A stretch of 64,000 bases of DNA from an uncultured Bacilli bacterium (GCA_910587745.1 CAJUNE010000001.1:1-64000); one strand, 5' to 3'; counted from the first letter of the stretch, positions 37,210-47,014 are shown. Program-made: numbers and translations. The notes: generated from the letters alone by a model not told the origin.

Positions 37210-38142
37210 TTGAACAAAGTTAGTATAATAGTTCCTATTTATAATGAAGAAAAAAATTTAAAAAAATGTATAGAATCTCTTATTAATCAAACCTATAAAA
37301 ATTTAGAAATAATATTAATAAATGATGGATCTACGGATAATTCAAAAAAAGTTATTGATAGTTACAAAGATAAAAGAATAGTAGCAATTCACAAAAAGAA
37401 CACTGGCATTGGCGATACCAGAAATACAGGTATTGCTAAATCTACAGGAGATTATATTATGTTTGTGGATAGTGATGACTACATAGAATTAAATTATGTT
37501 GAAGTATTATTAAAAAGTTTAAATGAAAATAAAGCTGATTTAGCAATTTCTAATTATTATTTAGACACACCAAGTAAAACTTATGAAATAGATTTAAAAA
37601 ATTTAAAGACAACTAGTATTAAAGAAGATGAAGATTTACTTTGCAAAATAAATTTATCTCCTTGGAATAAACTATATAAAAAAGATTTATTAACAAATAA
37701 CAATAATAAATTCCCATATAAAGTAAAATATGAAGATGTTCCTTTTGTAGTAGAGGCAGTTATAAAAGCTAGTAAAATAAGTTTTGTTCCCAATTATTTA
37801 TATCATTATGTTATTAAAAAAAGTGGCGAGACCATAACTAGAGATGAAAGAATATTTGATATAATTACAATATGTGCCATAGTTGAAAAGAAATTAAATC
37901 AAATAAATTATGTTAATAAAACGAACTTTTTTGTTAAATTATTAAGCTATTATTTAAAAAATAGTCGTTATATACCAAATATTAATTTAAGAAATGAATT
38001 TATAGATGCAGTATATATATATTTAAAAAGAATAGATAAAGATTGGCGAAAATGTTCTTATTTAAAGCAAGAAAGTACAATAAAAAGAGTAATAATAACC
38101 CATAAATCTTTATTAAAAATAGTAAATAAGCTAAAAAAATAG
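37210..38142 (+). CDS. Family 2 glycosyltransferase
   Basis: A protein of 310 residues starting at TTG after GAAGTGA. The GT-A domain has IIVPIYNEEKNLKKCIESL, INDGSTDNSKK and the metal-binding FVDSDDYIE near residue 90. The C-terminal third is helical and basic without obvious membrane segments. It probably adds a sugar during envelope polysaccharide synthesis and is the last gene of this cluster. Substrates are unknown. Confidence 0.9.
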   Translation: MNKVSIIVPIYNEEKNLKKCIESLINQTYKNLEIILINDGSTDNSKKVIDSYKDKRIVAIHKKNTGIGDTRNTGIAKSTGDYIMFVDSDDYIELNYVEVLLKSLNENKADLAISNYYLDTPSKTYEIDLKNLKTTSIKEDEDLLCKINLSPWNKLYKKDLLTNNNNKFPYKVKYEDVPFVVEAVIKASKISFVPNYLYHYVIKKSGETITRDERIFDIITICAIVEKKLNQINYVNKTNFFVKLLSYYLKNSRYIPNINLRNEFIDAVYIYLKRIDKDWRKCSYLKQESTIKRVIITHKSLLKIVNKLKK

Positions 38143-38220
38143 AAATAAAATTTAAAAAAGCTTAAATTATAGTAGAATAACTCTTGAATTTTTTGTATAA
38201 TTAATTTAGGTGAATAATAG

Positions 38221-39351
38221 ATGATATATTTAGACTATAGTGCAACCACTCCTATAAATTACGAAGTATTAGATACATATAATAGAACTAGCAAAGATTT
38301 TTTTGGTAATCCCAATTCTTTACATGAACTAGGCATAAAAACGAAAAACTTAATGAATAGTGCTACCAAACAGATTGCCGAAATATTAAATGTTCATGAA
38401 ACTGAAATAACATATACAAGTGGTGCTACAAATTCCAATAACATAGCTTTAATCGGCATTGCCATGTCTCACCACAAAAAAGGTAAGCATATAATTACCT
38501 CTAAATTAGAGCATCCAAGTATATATGCTATATGTGATTATTTAGAAAGCATTGGTTTTGAGATAAGTTATGTTAAAAATGATAAAGAAGGATTAATTGA
38601 TTTTGAAGATTTAAAAAGTTTAATTAGGCCAGACACTATTTTAGTAAGTATATGTTCTGTAAATAGTGAAACTGGAGTAAGACAACCTTTAAAAATGATC
38701 CGACAGATAATCAAAAAAGAAAATGCCGATACTGTTTTGCATTCAGATATGACTCAAGGAATAGGTAAAGTAGCAGTTAATCTTCATGATGTAGATTTAG
38801 CAACTTTTACTGCTCATAAAATATATGGGCCAAAAGGTATAGGTATATTATATAAAAATAACAATATAAATATTGCACCTATACTTTATGGTTCAGGCAA
38901 AAGTAATATGTTAAATCCAGGGACACCTGCAGTACCACTTATTGTATCATTATCTAAGGCTTTACGTTTAGCCACTATTGATTTAGAAAAAAGAGAAAGA
39001 TTTATAGAACGCTTAAATTTAAAAATAGTAGATGCTTTAACTAAATATGAAGGAGTAATGATAAATAAAACCAAGTATTCAATTCCTCATATTTTAAATA
39101 TTAGTTTAAGAAACATTAAGGCAGAAACATTCTTACATGCTCTTGAAGAATATGAAGTATATGTAAGTTCTAATACAGCCTGTGCCAGTGGTAATTTATC
39201 AACAAGTGTTTTAGCAATCTATAATGATAAAGTAAGAGCATCTTCGACCCTTAGAATTAGTTTATCTCATCTAACTACAACAGATGAAGTTAATAAATTT
39301 ATCAGTTACTTTGATGAAGTATATCGTAAATTAAGTGGGTTACATGGATAG
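38221..39351 (+). CDS. Cysteine desulfurase (NifS/IscS-like)
   Basis: A PLP enzyme of 376 residues that takes sulfur from cysteine and passes it on as a persulfide. Motifs are YLDYSATTP at the N-terminus, TSGATNSNN, LEHPS, the Schiff-base Lys200 in TAHKIYGPKG and the catalytic Cys321 in SNTACASGN. The next but one gene is thiI, an arrangement like nifZ-thiI of Bacillus, so its likely task is donating sulfur to ThiI for tRNA 4-thiouridine. General Fe-S supply is also possible. A GTATAAT box and AGGTGAA lie just upstream. Confidence 0.93.
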   Translation: MIYLDYSATTPINYEVLDTYNRTSKDFFGNPNSLHELGIKTKNLMNSATKQIAEILNVHETEITYTSGATNSNNIALIGIAMSHHKKGKHIITSKLEHPSIYAICDYLESIGFEISYVKNDKEGLIDFEDLKSLIRPDTILVSICSVNSETGVRQPLKMIRQIIKKENADTVLHSDMTQGIGKVAVNLHDVDLATFTAHKIYGPKGIGILYKNNNINIAPILYGSGKSNMLNPGTPAVPLIVSLSKALRLATIDLEKRERFIERLNLKIVDALTKYEGVMINKTKYSIPHILNISLRNIKAETFLHALEEYEVYVSSNTACASGNLSTSVLAIYNDKVRASSTLRISLSHLTTTDEVNKFISYFDEVYRKLSGLHG

Positions 39352-39835
39352 TTTTAAGATTGGTCGATATTCTTATGAGCCTTATAATCCATTAAATCCC
39401 AAACATAGAGAATTTTATCAAAAATTAGACGAAGAATTAAATGAAGAAGATAGTGAATTATTAGAACGTTTAGGCGATATATCTTATATGTTTGAACAAC
39501 CATATTATGAGTTAGAAGCATTTGAGATTAATAAACCCACAACCTATTTAGTAGAAGATAACAATAAATTTGTCGCATTTATCTATTTATATGTTAGAAA
39601 TAATATATTACTAATATATTTAGGTGTATTAAAAGAAGAAAGAGGAAAGCATTATTCAACTAATATAAATATTGATATTACTGATTATATTTTAGATAAT
39701 TTTGATATTGATTATATTAGAGTATGTATTGATGAAGACAATATAGGTAGCATTAAAGCAGTTACCAATGCTGGTTTTATCAAAGAAGAAGATAACAATG
39801 TTTATTATGTTAAAAGAAAGCAAAAAGGTAGATAG
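39344..39835 (+). CDS. GNAT family acetyltransferase
   Basis: A protein of 163 residues whose ATG at 39344 overlaps the desulfurase stop by 8 bp. A GNAT fold is suggested by LLIYLGVLKEERGKHY (acetyl-CoA loop, less canonical than usual) and the C-terminal VCIDEDNIGSIKAVTNAGF followed by a terminal strand. The last segment is the typical N-x-x-S-x-x-x-x-x-x-x-GF ending. The substrate is unknown. It sits between nifS and thiI but nothing in the sequence ties it to sulfur transfer. Confidence 0.8.
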   Translation: MDSFKIGRYSYEPYNPLNPKHREFYQKLDEELNEEDSELLERLGDISYMFEQPYYELEAFEINKPTTYLVEDNNKFVAFIYLYVRNNILLIYLGVLKEERGKHYSTNINIDITDYILDNFDIDYIRVCIDEDNIGSIKAVTNAGFIKEEDNNVYYVKRKQKGR

Positions 39836-39864
39836 ATAGTTTCTTTACATCTTTTTGCTTTTTT
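39818..39864 (+). terminator. Intrinsic terminator before thiI
   Basis: AAGCAAAAAG pairs with CTTTTTGCTT across 23 nt that include the stop codon, followed by T4. Confidence 0.75.
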
Positions 39865-39887
39865 AGTATAATTAATTTGTGATGCAT

Positions 39888-41072
39888 ATGGAAAAAGTAA
39901 TATTAATTAAATACGGAGAATTATCTACTAAAAAAGATAATATAAATTTCTTTTTAAACAAATTAAAAGTAAATATTTTAGAAAGCTTAAAAGGAATAGA
40001 AGCTAGAATAGATTATGATTTAGGAAGAATGTTTATTCACACAAATGATATTGATAAAGCTATTGAAAGAGTAAAAAAAGTATTTGGTATCCATGAATTT
40101 AACATATGTTATATTATTGAATCCAATGATTTTGAAGAAATATCAAGTACTGCTCTAAGTTTATTAAAGGATAAAGAATTTAAAACCTTTAAAGTTGAAT
40201 CTAGAAGAGCAAACAAAAAGCTACCAGAGACAAGTATTGAACTAAGTCGTAAAATGGGTGGTGTTATTTTAAAGAATATACCTGATATCAAAGTTGATGT
40301 TCACAATCCTGATATATTAATAAATATTGAATATCGTTTAAATAACACATTAATATATTTTGATAAAATAGCAGGTTTAGGTGGATATCCAGTTGGCACT
40401 TTAGGTAAAGGATTACTTATGTTAAGTGGTGGAATAGACTCACCAGTCGCAGGATATTTAACAATGAAAAGAGGAGTTAAAATAGAGGCTATTTATTTTG
40501 AGAGTCCTCCTCATACAAGTATAGAAGCAAAAAATAAAGTCATTTCTCTAGCGAGAATACTTGCTTCATACAATCATGAGATAAATTTGCATATTATTAA
40601 TTTTACTGAAATACAAGAAAGTATATACAAAAATATCCCTCATGATTATTTAATAACAATAATGCGTAGAATGATGTATCGTATAAGTGCTATAATATCT
40701 CATAACAGAAATTGTAAAATTCTAATAAATGGGGAATCTATTGGCCAAGTAGCGAGTCAAACTCTAACAAGTATGAATGCTATTAATGAGGTTGTAAGTA
40801 TGCCAGTTATAAGACCACTCGCATGTTTTGACAAATTAGATATAATTGATATTGCTAAAAAAATTGATACTTATGATACTAGTATTTTACCATTTGAAGA
40901 TTGCTGTACTATATTTGTGCCAAAGCATCCCGTAATAAATCCTGATAAAAAAAGATGCGAGGAATATGAAAAATTAATACCATATGAAGATTTAATATAT
41001 GGATGCATAAAAAATCATGAAGTATTAAAAATAACCAAAGAAGAAAATAAAGAATATGGAGATTTGTTATAA
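39888..41072 (+). CDS. thiI: tRNA uracil 4-sulfurtransferase
   Basis: A protein of 394 residues. ThiI makes 4-thiouridine at position 8 of tRNA and in some species also feeds thiazole synthesis. The N-terminal domain begins MEKVILIKYGELSTKKDN, a THUMP domain covers about 60-165, and the PP-loop ATPase motif LLMLSGGIDSPVAGY is near residue 180. No C-terminal rhodanese domain is present, as in Bacillus. The ATG at 39888 is preceded by GTGAT 5 nt away; a TATAAT at 39867-39872 puts the transcript start very close, giving an almost leaderless message. Confidence 0.94.
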   Translation: MEKVILIKYGELSTKKDNINFFLNKLKVNILESLKGIEARIDYDLGRMFIHTNDIDKAIERVKKVFGIHEFNICYIIESNDFEEISSTALSLLKDKEFKTFKVESRRANKKLPETSIELSRKMGGVILKNIPDIKVDVHNPDILINIEYRLNNTLIYFDKIAGLGGYPVGTLGKGLLMLSGGIDSPVAGYLTMKRGVKIEAIYFESPPHTSIEAKNKVISLARILASYNHEINLHIINFTEIQESIYKNIPHDYLITIMRRMMYRISAIISHNRNCKILINGESIGQVASQTLTSMNAINEVVSMPVIRPLACFDKLDIIDIAKKIDTYDTSILPFEDCCTIFVPKHPVINPDKKRCEEYEKLIPYEDLIYGCIKNHEVLKITKEENKEYGDLL

Positions 41073-41533
41073 TGAATAAAAATGAAGAAACTAAAAAAGT
41101 AGGAATAGGCATTGGAATACTAGTTTTAAATGACCTTAATGAAGTTTTATTGCTTTTAAGAAATGAAGATAGATTTTTAGCTGACAGTGATATGCGATTA
41201 GAAGGAACGTACACACTTCCAAGTGGTAAAGTAAAATTTGGTGAAACTTTTGAAGTTGCAGGTCAAAGAAAATTAAAAGAAGAAGCAGGATTAGATGTTG
41301 AAATAGAAGATTTAGAAGTTATTTCTCTAGCAAGTGATATTAATGAATTTGCTCATTTTGCAACCATTGGTTTAAAAGCTAACAACTATTCAGGCGATTT
41401 TAAATTAAAAGATTCAGGCGAATTCACAGATTATGGTTGGTATAGTTTAAATAATTTACCAAGTAATTTATGTGAACCAAGTAAGAAAATAATTGACAAT
41501 TATCTAAATAAAAAAATATATTGTAAGTACTGA
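41072..41533 (+). CDS. Nudix hydrolase
   Basis: A protein of 153 residues, translationally coupled to thiI by TAATG. The Nudix box reads GKVKFGE, then RKLKEEAGLD, with Lys in place of the first Glu of REUXEEXGU; the two later Glu ligands are kept. The N-terminus GIGIGILVLNDLNEVLLLLR is typical. The substrate is unknown; the coupling to thiI may only reflect operon packing. Confidence 0.87.
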   Translation: MNKNEETKKVGIGIGILVLNDLNEVLLLLRNEDRFLADSDMRLEGTYTLPSGKVKFGETFEVAGQRKLKEEAGLDVEIEDLEVISLASDINEFAHFATIGLKANNYSGDFKLKDSGEFTDYGWYSLNNLPSNLCEPSKKIIDNYLNKKIYCKY

Positions 41534-41541
41534 TAAATAAT

Positions 41542-42987
41542 TTATAAATCAATAATAGTAATATATTTTTTATAATACTTAACTAACTCTTCTACAAAAA
41601 TAGAAGGGTTATTTTTAGATACAAAAAGATAACAATAATTTTTAGTTCTAGTGAGTCCTACATAAAATAATCTTCTTTCTTCTTCAAAAGGATAAATATC
41701 TTTATGTATTAAAACATATTTTAAAATAGTTTCATCTTTAATTTTAGAAGGTAAAGAATTTGTTTCATTAGTTAAATTAATAATTATTATATCATCTTCT
41801 TCCAAGCCTTTAGCTTTATGAATCGTTTTATAATAAATATTTTTATCTTTATAAATAATAAAGTTATTAGAAAAATCAATGTCTTTACTAATAACATTAT
41901 AAATATCATTATTATTTCTTCCAAGGATCATAATATTATCAGTATTAATGCTATCAAGTAATTTTTTAAAATCATTTATTCTATTCTTATAATAACAAAT
42001 AAAAATTGGTTTAGCTATATGTTTATTAGAAACTAATTGTTTTTTTATTTGTCTGTTATTTCTCATTACAAAAGAACCAGCCACTTTAATTAACTCCTGA
42101 CTATTACGATAGGTACTTGTAAGATAAAGTTTTTTAACAGGTTTAAATCTTTCACTAAATTCTAAAAAATTATTTATATCACAGCCTGAAAAGCGATAAA
42201 TAGATTGAAAATCATCGCCAACAACTGTTATATAAGCATTAGTTTTTTTAATAATTTCTTTTACTAAGTTTTCTCTAATCCGACTTGTATCTTGATATTC
42301 ATCAATAATAATATACTTATATTTAGTTTTAATGCCCTTATCGTGAACTAATTTAGTTGCCATAAAAATCATATCATCAAAATCAATTAAGTTTGAAGAT
42401 TTTTTCTCTATAATATACATTTCATAAATTTTCTTTATTATTTTTAAATAGGGTTTATCTTTTCTACGAGCCCTTTTAATTATTTTATCAAATAGATCCA
42501 ATTCATAAAAATTACCAATAAAAAGTTTTATAAATCTGGCAATAGTTTTTTTATAATGTAAAAATTCTTTAGAATTTAAATAATTTTTTGTAAAAAAATA
42601 TTTTTCAAAATAAGGGGAAGGAGATATAGCATAAAATATTTCTTCAATTAAATAATCAAGCAAAGAATCATCAACTATTTTCCTTTCAATAGATTGTTCT
42701 TTCAAAATATCCAAAGCCAGTTTATGAAAAGTATATACTTTATTTTCTAAATCAAGTTCTTTTTTTATTTTTTCTTCCAAGGATTTCGCAGCATTATTCG
42801 TAAAAGTAATGCAAAGAATTTCATTTAATTTAATATTTTCAACTTGAACTAAATATTTAATTTTACCTACCATTGTAAGGCTTTTACCAGAACCAGCACC
42901 AGCGATAATAATTGTATTTTTATTATTAACCATCGCTGCTTTGGTTTGTTGTTTATCAAGTGTATTACCTAAAACTTCAATTTTCAT
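41542..42987 (-). CDS. Compact UvrD/Rep-like superfamily I helicase
   Basis: A protein of 481 residues with the SF1A helicase motifs in order: Q-motif LDKQQTKAAM, Walker A IIAGAGSGKS, Ia TFTNNAAKSLEEKI, II IIDEYQDTS, III VVGDDFQSIYRFSG, IV TYRNSQELI, V TIHKAKGLEEDDI and VI RRLFYVGLTRTK. It is much shorter than UvrD, PcrA or Rep (about 650-730 residues), so the accessory subdomains must be reduced. It probably translocates 3' to 5' on single-stranded DNA. It is convergent with the Nudix gene, with only 8 bp between. Confidence 0.9.
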   Translation of the reverse strand: MKIEVLGNTLDKQQTKAAMVNNKNTIIIAGAGSGKSLTMVGKIKYLVQVENIKLNEILCITFTNNAAKSLEEKIKKELDLENKVYTFHKLALDILKEQSIERKIVDDSLLDYLIEEIFYAISPSPYFEKYFFTKNYLNSKEFLHYKKTIARFIKLFIGNFYELDLFDKIIKRARRKDKPYLKIIKKIYEMYIIEKKSSNLIDFDDMIFMATKLVHDKGIKTKYKYIIIDEYQDTSRIRENLVKEIIKKTNAYITVVGDDFQSIYRFSGCDINNFLEFSERFKPVKKLYLTSTYRNSQELIKVAGSFVMRNNRQIKKQLVSNKHIAKPIFICYYKNRINDFKKLLDSINTDNIMILGRNNNDIYNVISKDIDFSNNFIIYKDKNIYYKTIHKAKGLEEDDIIIINLTNETNSLPSKIKDETILKYVLIHKDIYPFEEERRLFYVGLTRTKNYCYLFVSKNNPSIFVEELVKYYKKYITIIDL

Positions 42988-42999
42988 AATTTTCCTTTA

Positions 43000-43028
43000 T
43001 TGTATTTTCATAAAAAATATGTTAAAAT
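43000..43028 (+). promoter_or_regulatory. Promoter of the candidate structured RNA
   Basis: TTGTAT, a 17-bp spacer and TAAAAT (43023-43028) with a TGT extended -10. The predicted start is near 43035. Confidence 0.7.
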
Positions 43029-43034
43029 CAACTT

Positions 43035-43300
43035 AGTAGTGCGTTAGGACATAAATGCCTACTTTGTTGAAGTGACATTAACTTTTATTTCTTTAACATC
43101 GATAACTATGTTACCTTTGTTAACTAAAATAATTGTTGATGTCTTTTTGTTTTCTCTAAAGAGTAAACTTATGATTTCGGAAATTACTTTCTTAATCACT
43201 AATAAAGAAACACCTACTTTCCAACCAAAACCCCACTGGAGTAAGGGAGATAAATAAATGTCTTAAATTAGCAGACACCAGTCCTAACGCAAGTTTTACT
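43035..43300 (+). ncRNA. Candidate structured RNA, about 265 nt
   Basis: The gap 42988-43448 contains no convincing gene. A complete promoter precedes a segment whose ends pair perfectly: TGCGTTAGGAC (43040-43050) with GTCCTAACGCA (43281-43291). Inside, TGTCT and AGACA near the 3' end and ACTGG with CCAGT can form further helices. This closing-stem design is found in stable RNAs such as 6S, SRP, RNase P or tmRNA. However, I see no SRP GGAAGCAGC-like loop, RNase P GAGGAAAGTCC-like core or tmRNA tag ORF. It might also be a leader for the ABC-F gene, although that gene seems to have its own promoter. Confidence 0.6.
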
Positions 43301-43448
43301 TTATCTTAAAAAATAGGAATAATCAAGGAATAATAAGATTTAGGGTAAGATTTAAGTTATCCACGACAAAATATAACAAATTACAACATAATTAAAATAG
43401 AAATAAATGATTATATATGATAAAATATTTTAGAAATGAAGTGATATA

Positions 43449-45320
43449 ATGTACTTAAAAATTACCAATGCAGGAGTATCAATAAATGAAAAAACAATAT
43501 TAGAAGAAATAAATTTAGAAATAAAAGAAAAGAGTCACATAGCAGTTATAGGACGAAATGGCGCTGGAAAAACCACTCTTTTAAAAGCTTTAATTAATAA
43601 TGATTTATTTGAATCAGGAGTAGGAGAAGAAAAATTTAATATTTTTAGAAGTGGCAAATTTGAAATTGGTTATTTAAGTCAATTTAATAATATTAATGAG
43701 AATAAAACTCTATTAGAAGAGATATTAAGTGTATACAAAAATATTATAGATTTAGAAAAAAATATAGAAAGAACAGAAGAAAAACTAGCAAATGGTGCCA
43801 GTGAAAAAGAAATAGAAAACTATGAAGAATTATTAGAAAAATACAAATTAATAGGGGGTTATGAATACAAAAAAGAATATAGTACTGCTTTAATTAATTT
43901 TGGTTTTAAAAACCAAGAAAACAAATTAATAAGTGAATTTTCAGGTGGTGAAAAAACCAAAATAGCATTTTTAAAAATGTTACTTAGTAAACCAGATTTA
44001 CTATTATTAGATGAACCAACCAATCATTTAGATATAGATGCTATTGAATGGTTAGAAGAATATTTAAAAAAGTATCCTAAGTCATTAATTGTAATATCAC
44101 ATGATCGAATGTTTATAAATAAAATAGCAAATATAATTATTGAAATAGAATATGGAAAAAGTGAAGTATATCATGGGAATTATGACTATTATAAAGAAGA
44201 AAAAAATAGAAGATATGTGAGTTCGTTAAAAGATTATGAATATCAACAAAAAGAAATTAAAAGATTACAAAGTATTGCAGATAGATTTAGATATAAGCCA
44301 TCTAAAGCAAGTATGGCGATGTCCAAGTTAAAAATGATTGAGAGAATGACTAAGTTAAGTCCACCTGAAAAAGAGAATCTAAAAACCTTTAATATTAAGT
44401 GGACTGAATTTAAAGAAAGTGGCAAAGTAGTTTTAAAAGTTAATAATTTAAGTGTTGGTTATGACAAAGTATTAAATACAAGTAGTTTTGAATTAATAAA
44501 AAAAGAAAGATTAGGTATAATTGGTGAAAATGGCACAGGCAAATCTACGATTTTAAAAACAATAATGGGTATTATCCCAAAATTAAATGGTGATATAGAA
44601 TTTGGAAGTAATGTAACAATCGGTTATTTTGATCAAGAGCAAAAAACATTAAATGAAGGATTAACAATTTATGAAGAATTTAAGAGTAAATTTCCTGAAA
44701 TGAACGATTTTGAAATTAGAAAAAGTCTCGCATCTTTTCTTTTTTATAACGAAGACTTAGATAAAAAAATAGAGGTATTATCAGGTGGTGAAAAAGTAAG
44801 ACTTGAGTTATGTGAAGTAATTATTAAGAAGCCAAACCTTTTGATATTAGACGAACCAACCAATCATTTAGATATTTTATCAAAAGTAAGATTAGAAGAA
44901 ATTTTAAAAGATTATCCTGGAACTATTCTTTTTGTATCACATGACCGAATGTTTATAAATAATATAGCAAATGTTTTATTGGTATTAAAAAATAAAGAAG
45001 CAAAATATTATAATTATAATTATGCTGAATACTTAGAAAGAGTAAAAGAAGAAGAAATTATTTTAGAAAATAAAATTGAAACTAAAAAAAGCAATAGCAA
45101 ACCTAAAAATTTAAAAAGTAATGAAAAAAAAGAAATAAAAAAGATTGAAATAGAAATTAAAAAGAAAGAAGAAAAAATAAAAGAATTACAATCTAGCTTA
45201 TATGAACCAAGTATTTATAATGACTATAATAAAGTAAATGAAATTAATAATGAAATAAACAAATTAGAAGAAGAACTATTAGAACTTATGACTAAACTAG
45301 AAGAAATAAATAGCTATTAA
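43449..45320 (+). CDS. ABC-F family ATPase
   Basis: A protein of 623 residues with two ABC domains and no membrane segment. Walker A motifs are GRNGAGKTT (about residue 37) and GENGTGKST (about 358), signatures FSGGEKTK and LSGGEKVR, and both Walker B motifs read LDEPTNHLD. The interdomain P-site tRNA linker (about 240-310) contains RFRYKPSKASMAMSKLK. A C-terminal coiled coil covers about 540-623, as in Uup/YdiF-type proteins. These act on ribosomes, either resolving stalls or protecting from antibiotics. Which role applies is not evident. A TGATAAAAT box lies upstream. Confidence 0.92.
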   Translation: MYLKITNAGVSINEKTILEEINLEIKEKSHIAVIGRNGAGKTTLLKALINNDLFESGVGEEKFNIFRSGKFEIGYLSQFNNINENKTLLEEILSVYKNIIDLEKNIERTEEKLANGASEKEIENYEELLEKYKLIGGYEYKKEYSTALINFGFKNQENKLISEFSGGEKTKIAFLKMLLSKPDLLLLDEPTNHLDIDAIEWLEEYLKKYPKSLIVISHDRMFINKIANIIIEIEYGKSEVYHGNYDYYKEEKNRRYVSSLKDYEYQQKEIKRLQSIADRFRYKPSKASMAMSKLKMIERMTKLSPPEKENLKTFNIKWTEFKESGKVVLKVNNLSVGYDKVLNTSSFELIKKERLGIIGENGTGKSTILKTIMGIIPKLNGDIEFGSNVTIGYFDQEQKTLNEGLTIYEEFKSKFPEMNDFEIRKSLASFLFYNEDLDKKIEVLSGGEKVRLELCEVIIKKPNLLILDEPTNHLDILSKVRLEEILKDYPGTILFVSHDRMFINNIANVLLVLKNKEAKYYNYNYAEYLERVKEEEIILENKIETKKSNSKPKNLKSNEKKEIKKIEIEIKKKEEKIKELQSSLYEPSIYNDYNKVNEINNEINKLEEELLELMTKLEEINSY

Positions 45321-45340
45321 AAGTGCAATTAAAAAGAGCA

Positions 45341-45370
45341 TTTGACAAACGAATTAATAAGTATTATAAT
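45341..45370 (+). promoter_or_regulatory. Promoter of the lipoprotein gene
   Basis: TTGACA, an 18-bp spacer and TATAAT. It lies downstream of the first in-frame start at 45323, so translation begins at 45398. Confidence 0.85.
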
Positions 45371-45397
45371 AAGCCCAATTTTGAAAAGAGGGATAAT

Positions 45398-46918
45398 ATG
45401 AATGAAATTTTAAAAAGAAGAGCAGCTTTAATTTTAGCATTAAGTATACCTTTTAATTTACTAGCGGGTTGTGCTAAAGGAAATAGTAATAATGACGAAA
45501 GTGAATCAAGTTCTATAATTGAAGAAGGATTTAGTAATGAAGATTTGAAATCATTTTTATCTGAAATGAGTGCAATTACTCCTATTTATAATTTAGAAGA
45601 AGTTTTTTTAAGTGAAGAGGAAATAAATAGTTTAATTGAGGCTTCAAAAAATAATCAAGAATGTGATAATGAAGTATTAGATGCAACTGATATATATAAT
45701 TCTATAATTGCCAATAGTTTAAACGAAGAAGGCTTAATAGCTATTGATTATGAAATAAGTTTAGAAGAAAAAAGAAAATTAGATGCTTATATCAAAGAAT
45801 GTTTACAAGAAGCATTAGAAAATATGTTAAATAAAAATGAAATATCATTAGAAGATGCATGCGCCATGAAACAATTAAGAATAGTAATTGGTAAAAGTGA
45901 AGAAAACGTATGGACTACTTACTATCAGAAAGATAAAGTATTATTAATTGATTACGAGAAAGTACAATCATCATATATTAATTATGAAAATGAAAATTTT
46001 AGAAACAATTTAATAAGAGAAGGTTTAATAAGAGGCATCCAATTAACATTATTCTATCCACGTTTAGAAACTTGTGCTTGCCGTTTAGAAAAAGGTCAAA
46101 CAAATATAAGTATAGGAGAAGGAAATGTTTTAGATAGTTTAATAAAAAGTGGACTTTACAGTGGTGATAATAGTGATTTAGGAAATGTTAATAGAACTAT
46201 TTTTGATAATTTAGATATAAATAACAAGCATAATTTATCCGTTTTATTACTTCTAGCAACTTTTAAAGAAAATAGAAATATTGACGATTTATATGAAATA
46301 GTATTTAATAGTGATTTAGAAGGATTATACAGATATTTCAATTTAACAACTAAAGAAGAAGTTGAGAAGTTTTATCAAATTACTAGAACAATGGAAGTAC
46401 TAACTACTGATAATGAGTATCAAGAAGCATTTTTTACAAATACAACTTCCACTTATTCAACAGCTTTTAGAGATTATGTTGGATATGGCTACAAAGCAGA
46501 TATATTTAAACTTACTATAAAAGATTTAATGACTTCAATCGCCAGTACCAAAGATTTAAGTAAAGAAGAAGTTATGTTTTTATATAAATATGTTAAACAT
46601 ATTATTTTAAATAATGCAGGATTAAACGATAACTATTACGATTATGAACCAAATTTTGTAAATACAATTATAGCAATCGAAAATATATTCTTTAATTTTT
46701 TTGGTAAATTTTATAATATAAGTTTAGAAGAATTAGATGAGTTATATGATGATACATGGTTATATCGATCTTGGTATTTAGAAGATGGTACAGATACTCA
46801 TGATATAGAATTCTCAAAACTATTAGAAAAATATCCACTATTACAATTTATTGAAATAAATTATAGAGCTTCAAGTTCTTATATTGATAATTTTGATGAA
46901 AGTGTAGGAAGAAGATAA
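45398..46918 (+). CDS. Lipoprotein of unknown function
   Basis: A protein of 506 residues starting at an ATG after GAGGGA. The signal peptide ends in a lipobox, LLAGC, with Cys25 as the lipid anchor. An acidic, Ser-rich stretch follows (NNDESESSS). The rest is a mostly helical extracytoplasmic protein with many Glu, Asn and Tyr residues. No domain is recognised. It is monocistronic between a strong promoter and a strong terminator. Confidence 0.78.
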   Translation: MNEILKRRAALILALSIPFNLLAGCAKGNSNNDESESSSIIEEGFSNEDLKSFLSEMSAITPIYNLEEVFLSEEEINSLIEASKNNQECDNEVLDATDIYNSIIANSLNEEGLIAIDYEISLEEKRKLDAYIKECLQEALENMLNKNEISLEDACAMKQLRIVIGKSEENVWTTYYQKDKVLLIDYEKVQSSYINYENENFRNNLIREGLIRGIQLTLFYPRLETCACRLEKGQTNISIGEGNVLDSLIKSGLYSGDNSDLGNVNRTIFDNLDINNKHNLSVLLLLATFKENRNIDDLYEIVFNSDLEGLYRYFNLTTKEEVEKFYQITRTMEVLTTDNEYQEAFFTNTTSTYSTAFRDYVGYGYKADIFKLTIKDLMTSIASTKDLSKEEVMFLYKYVKHIILNNAGLNDNYYDYEPNFVNTIIAIENIFFNFFGKFYNISLEELDELYDDTWLYRSWYLEDGTDTHDIEFSKLLEKYPLLQFIEINYRASSSYIDNFDESVGRR

Positions 46919-46937
46919 GAAAAAACTTATCTTTTTT
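46912..46937 (+). terminator. Intrinsic terminator after the lipoprotein gene
   Basis: AAGATAAG pairs with CTTATCTT across A6, followed by further T residues. Confidence 0.85.
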
Positions 46938-47014
46938 AATATTAAAGATTTATTAAAAAGGTTGATTTATCTATTAAAATACTATAAAATATATAATACA
47001 AGGAAGATGATTAA

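Noticed and set aside
43072..43257. A 61-codon plus-strand open frame in the 43.0-43.4 kb gap
   Set aside because: No ribosome site, no recognisable protein features, and it lies wholly inside the segment closed by the 11-bp terminal stem. An RNA is the better reading.
45323..45397. Extended N-terminus for the lipoprotein gene from 45323
   Set aside because: It would begin upstream of the TTGACA/TATAAT promoter and put 25 residues ahead of the signal peptide; the ATG at 45398 has a ribosome site and gives a normal lipobox position.
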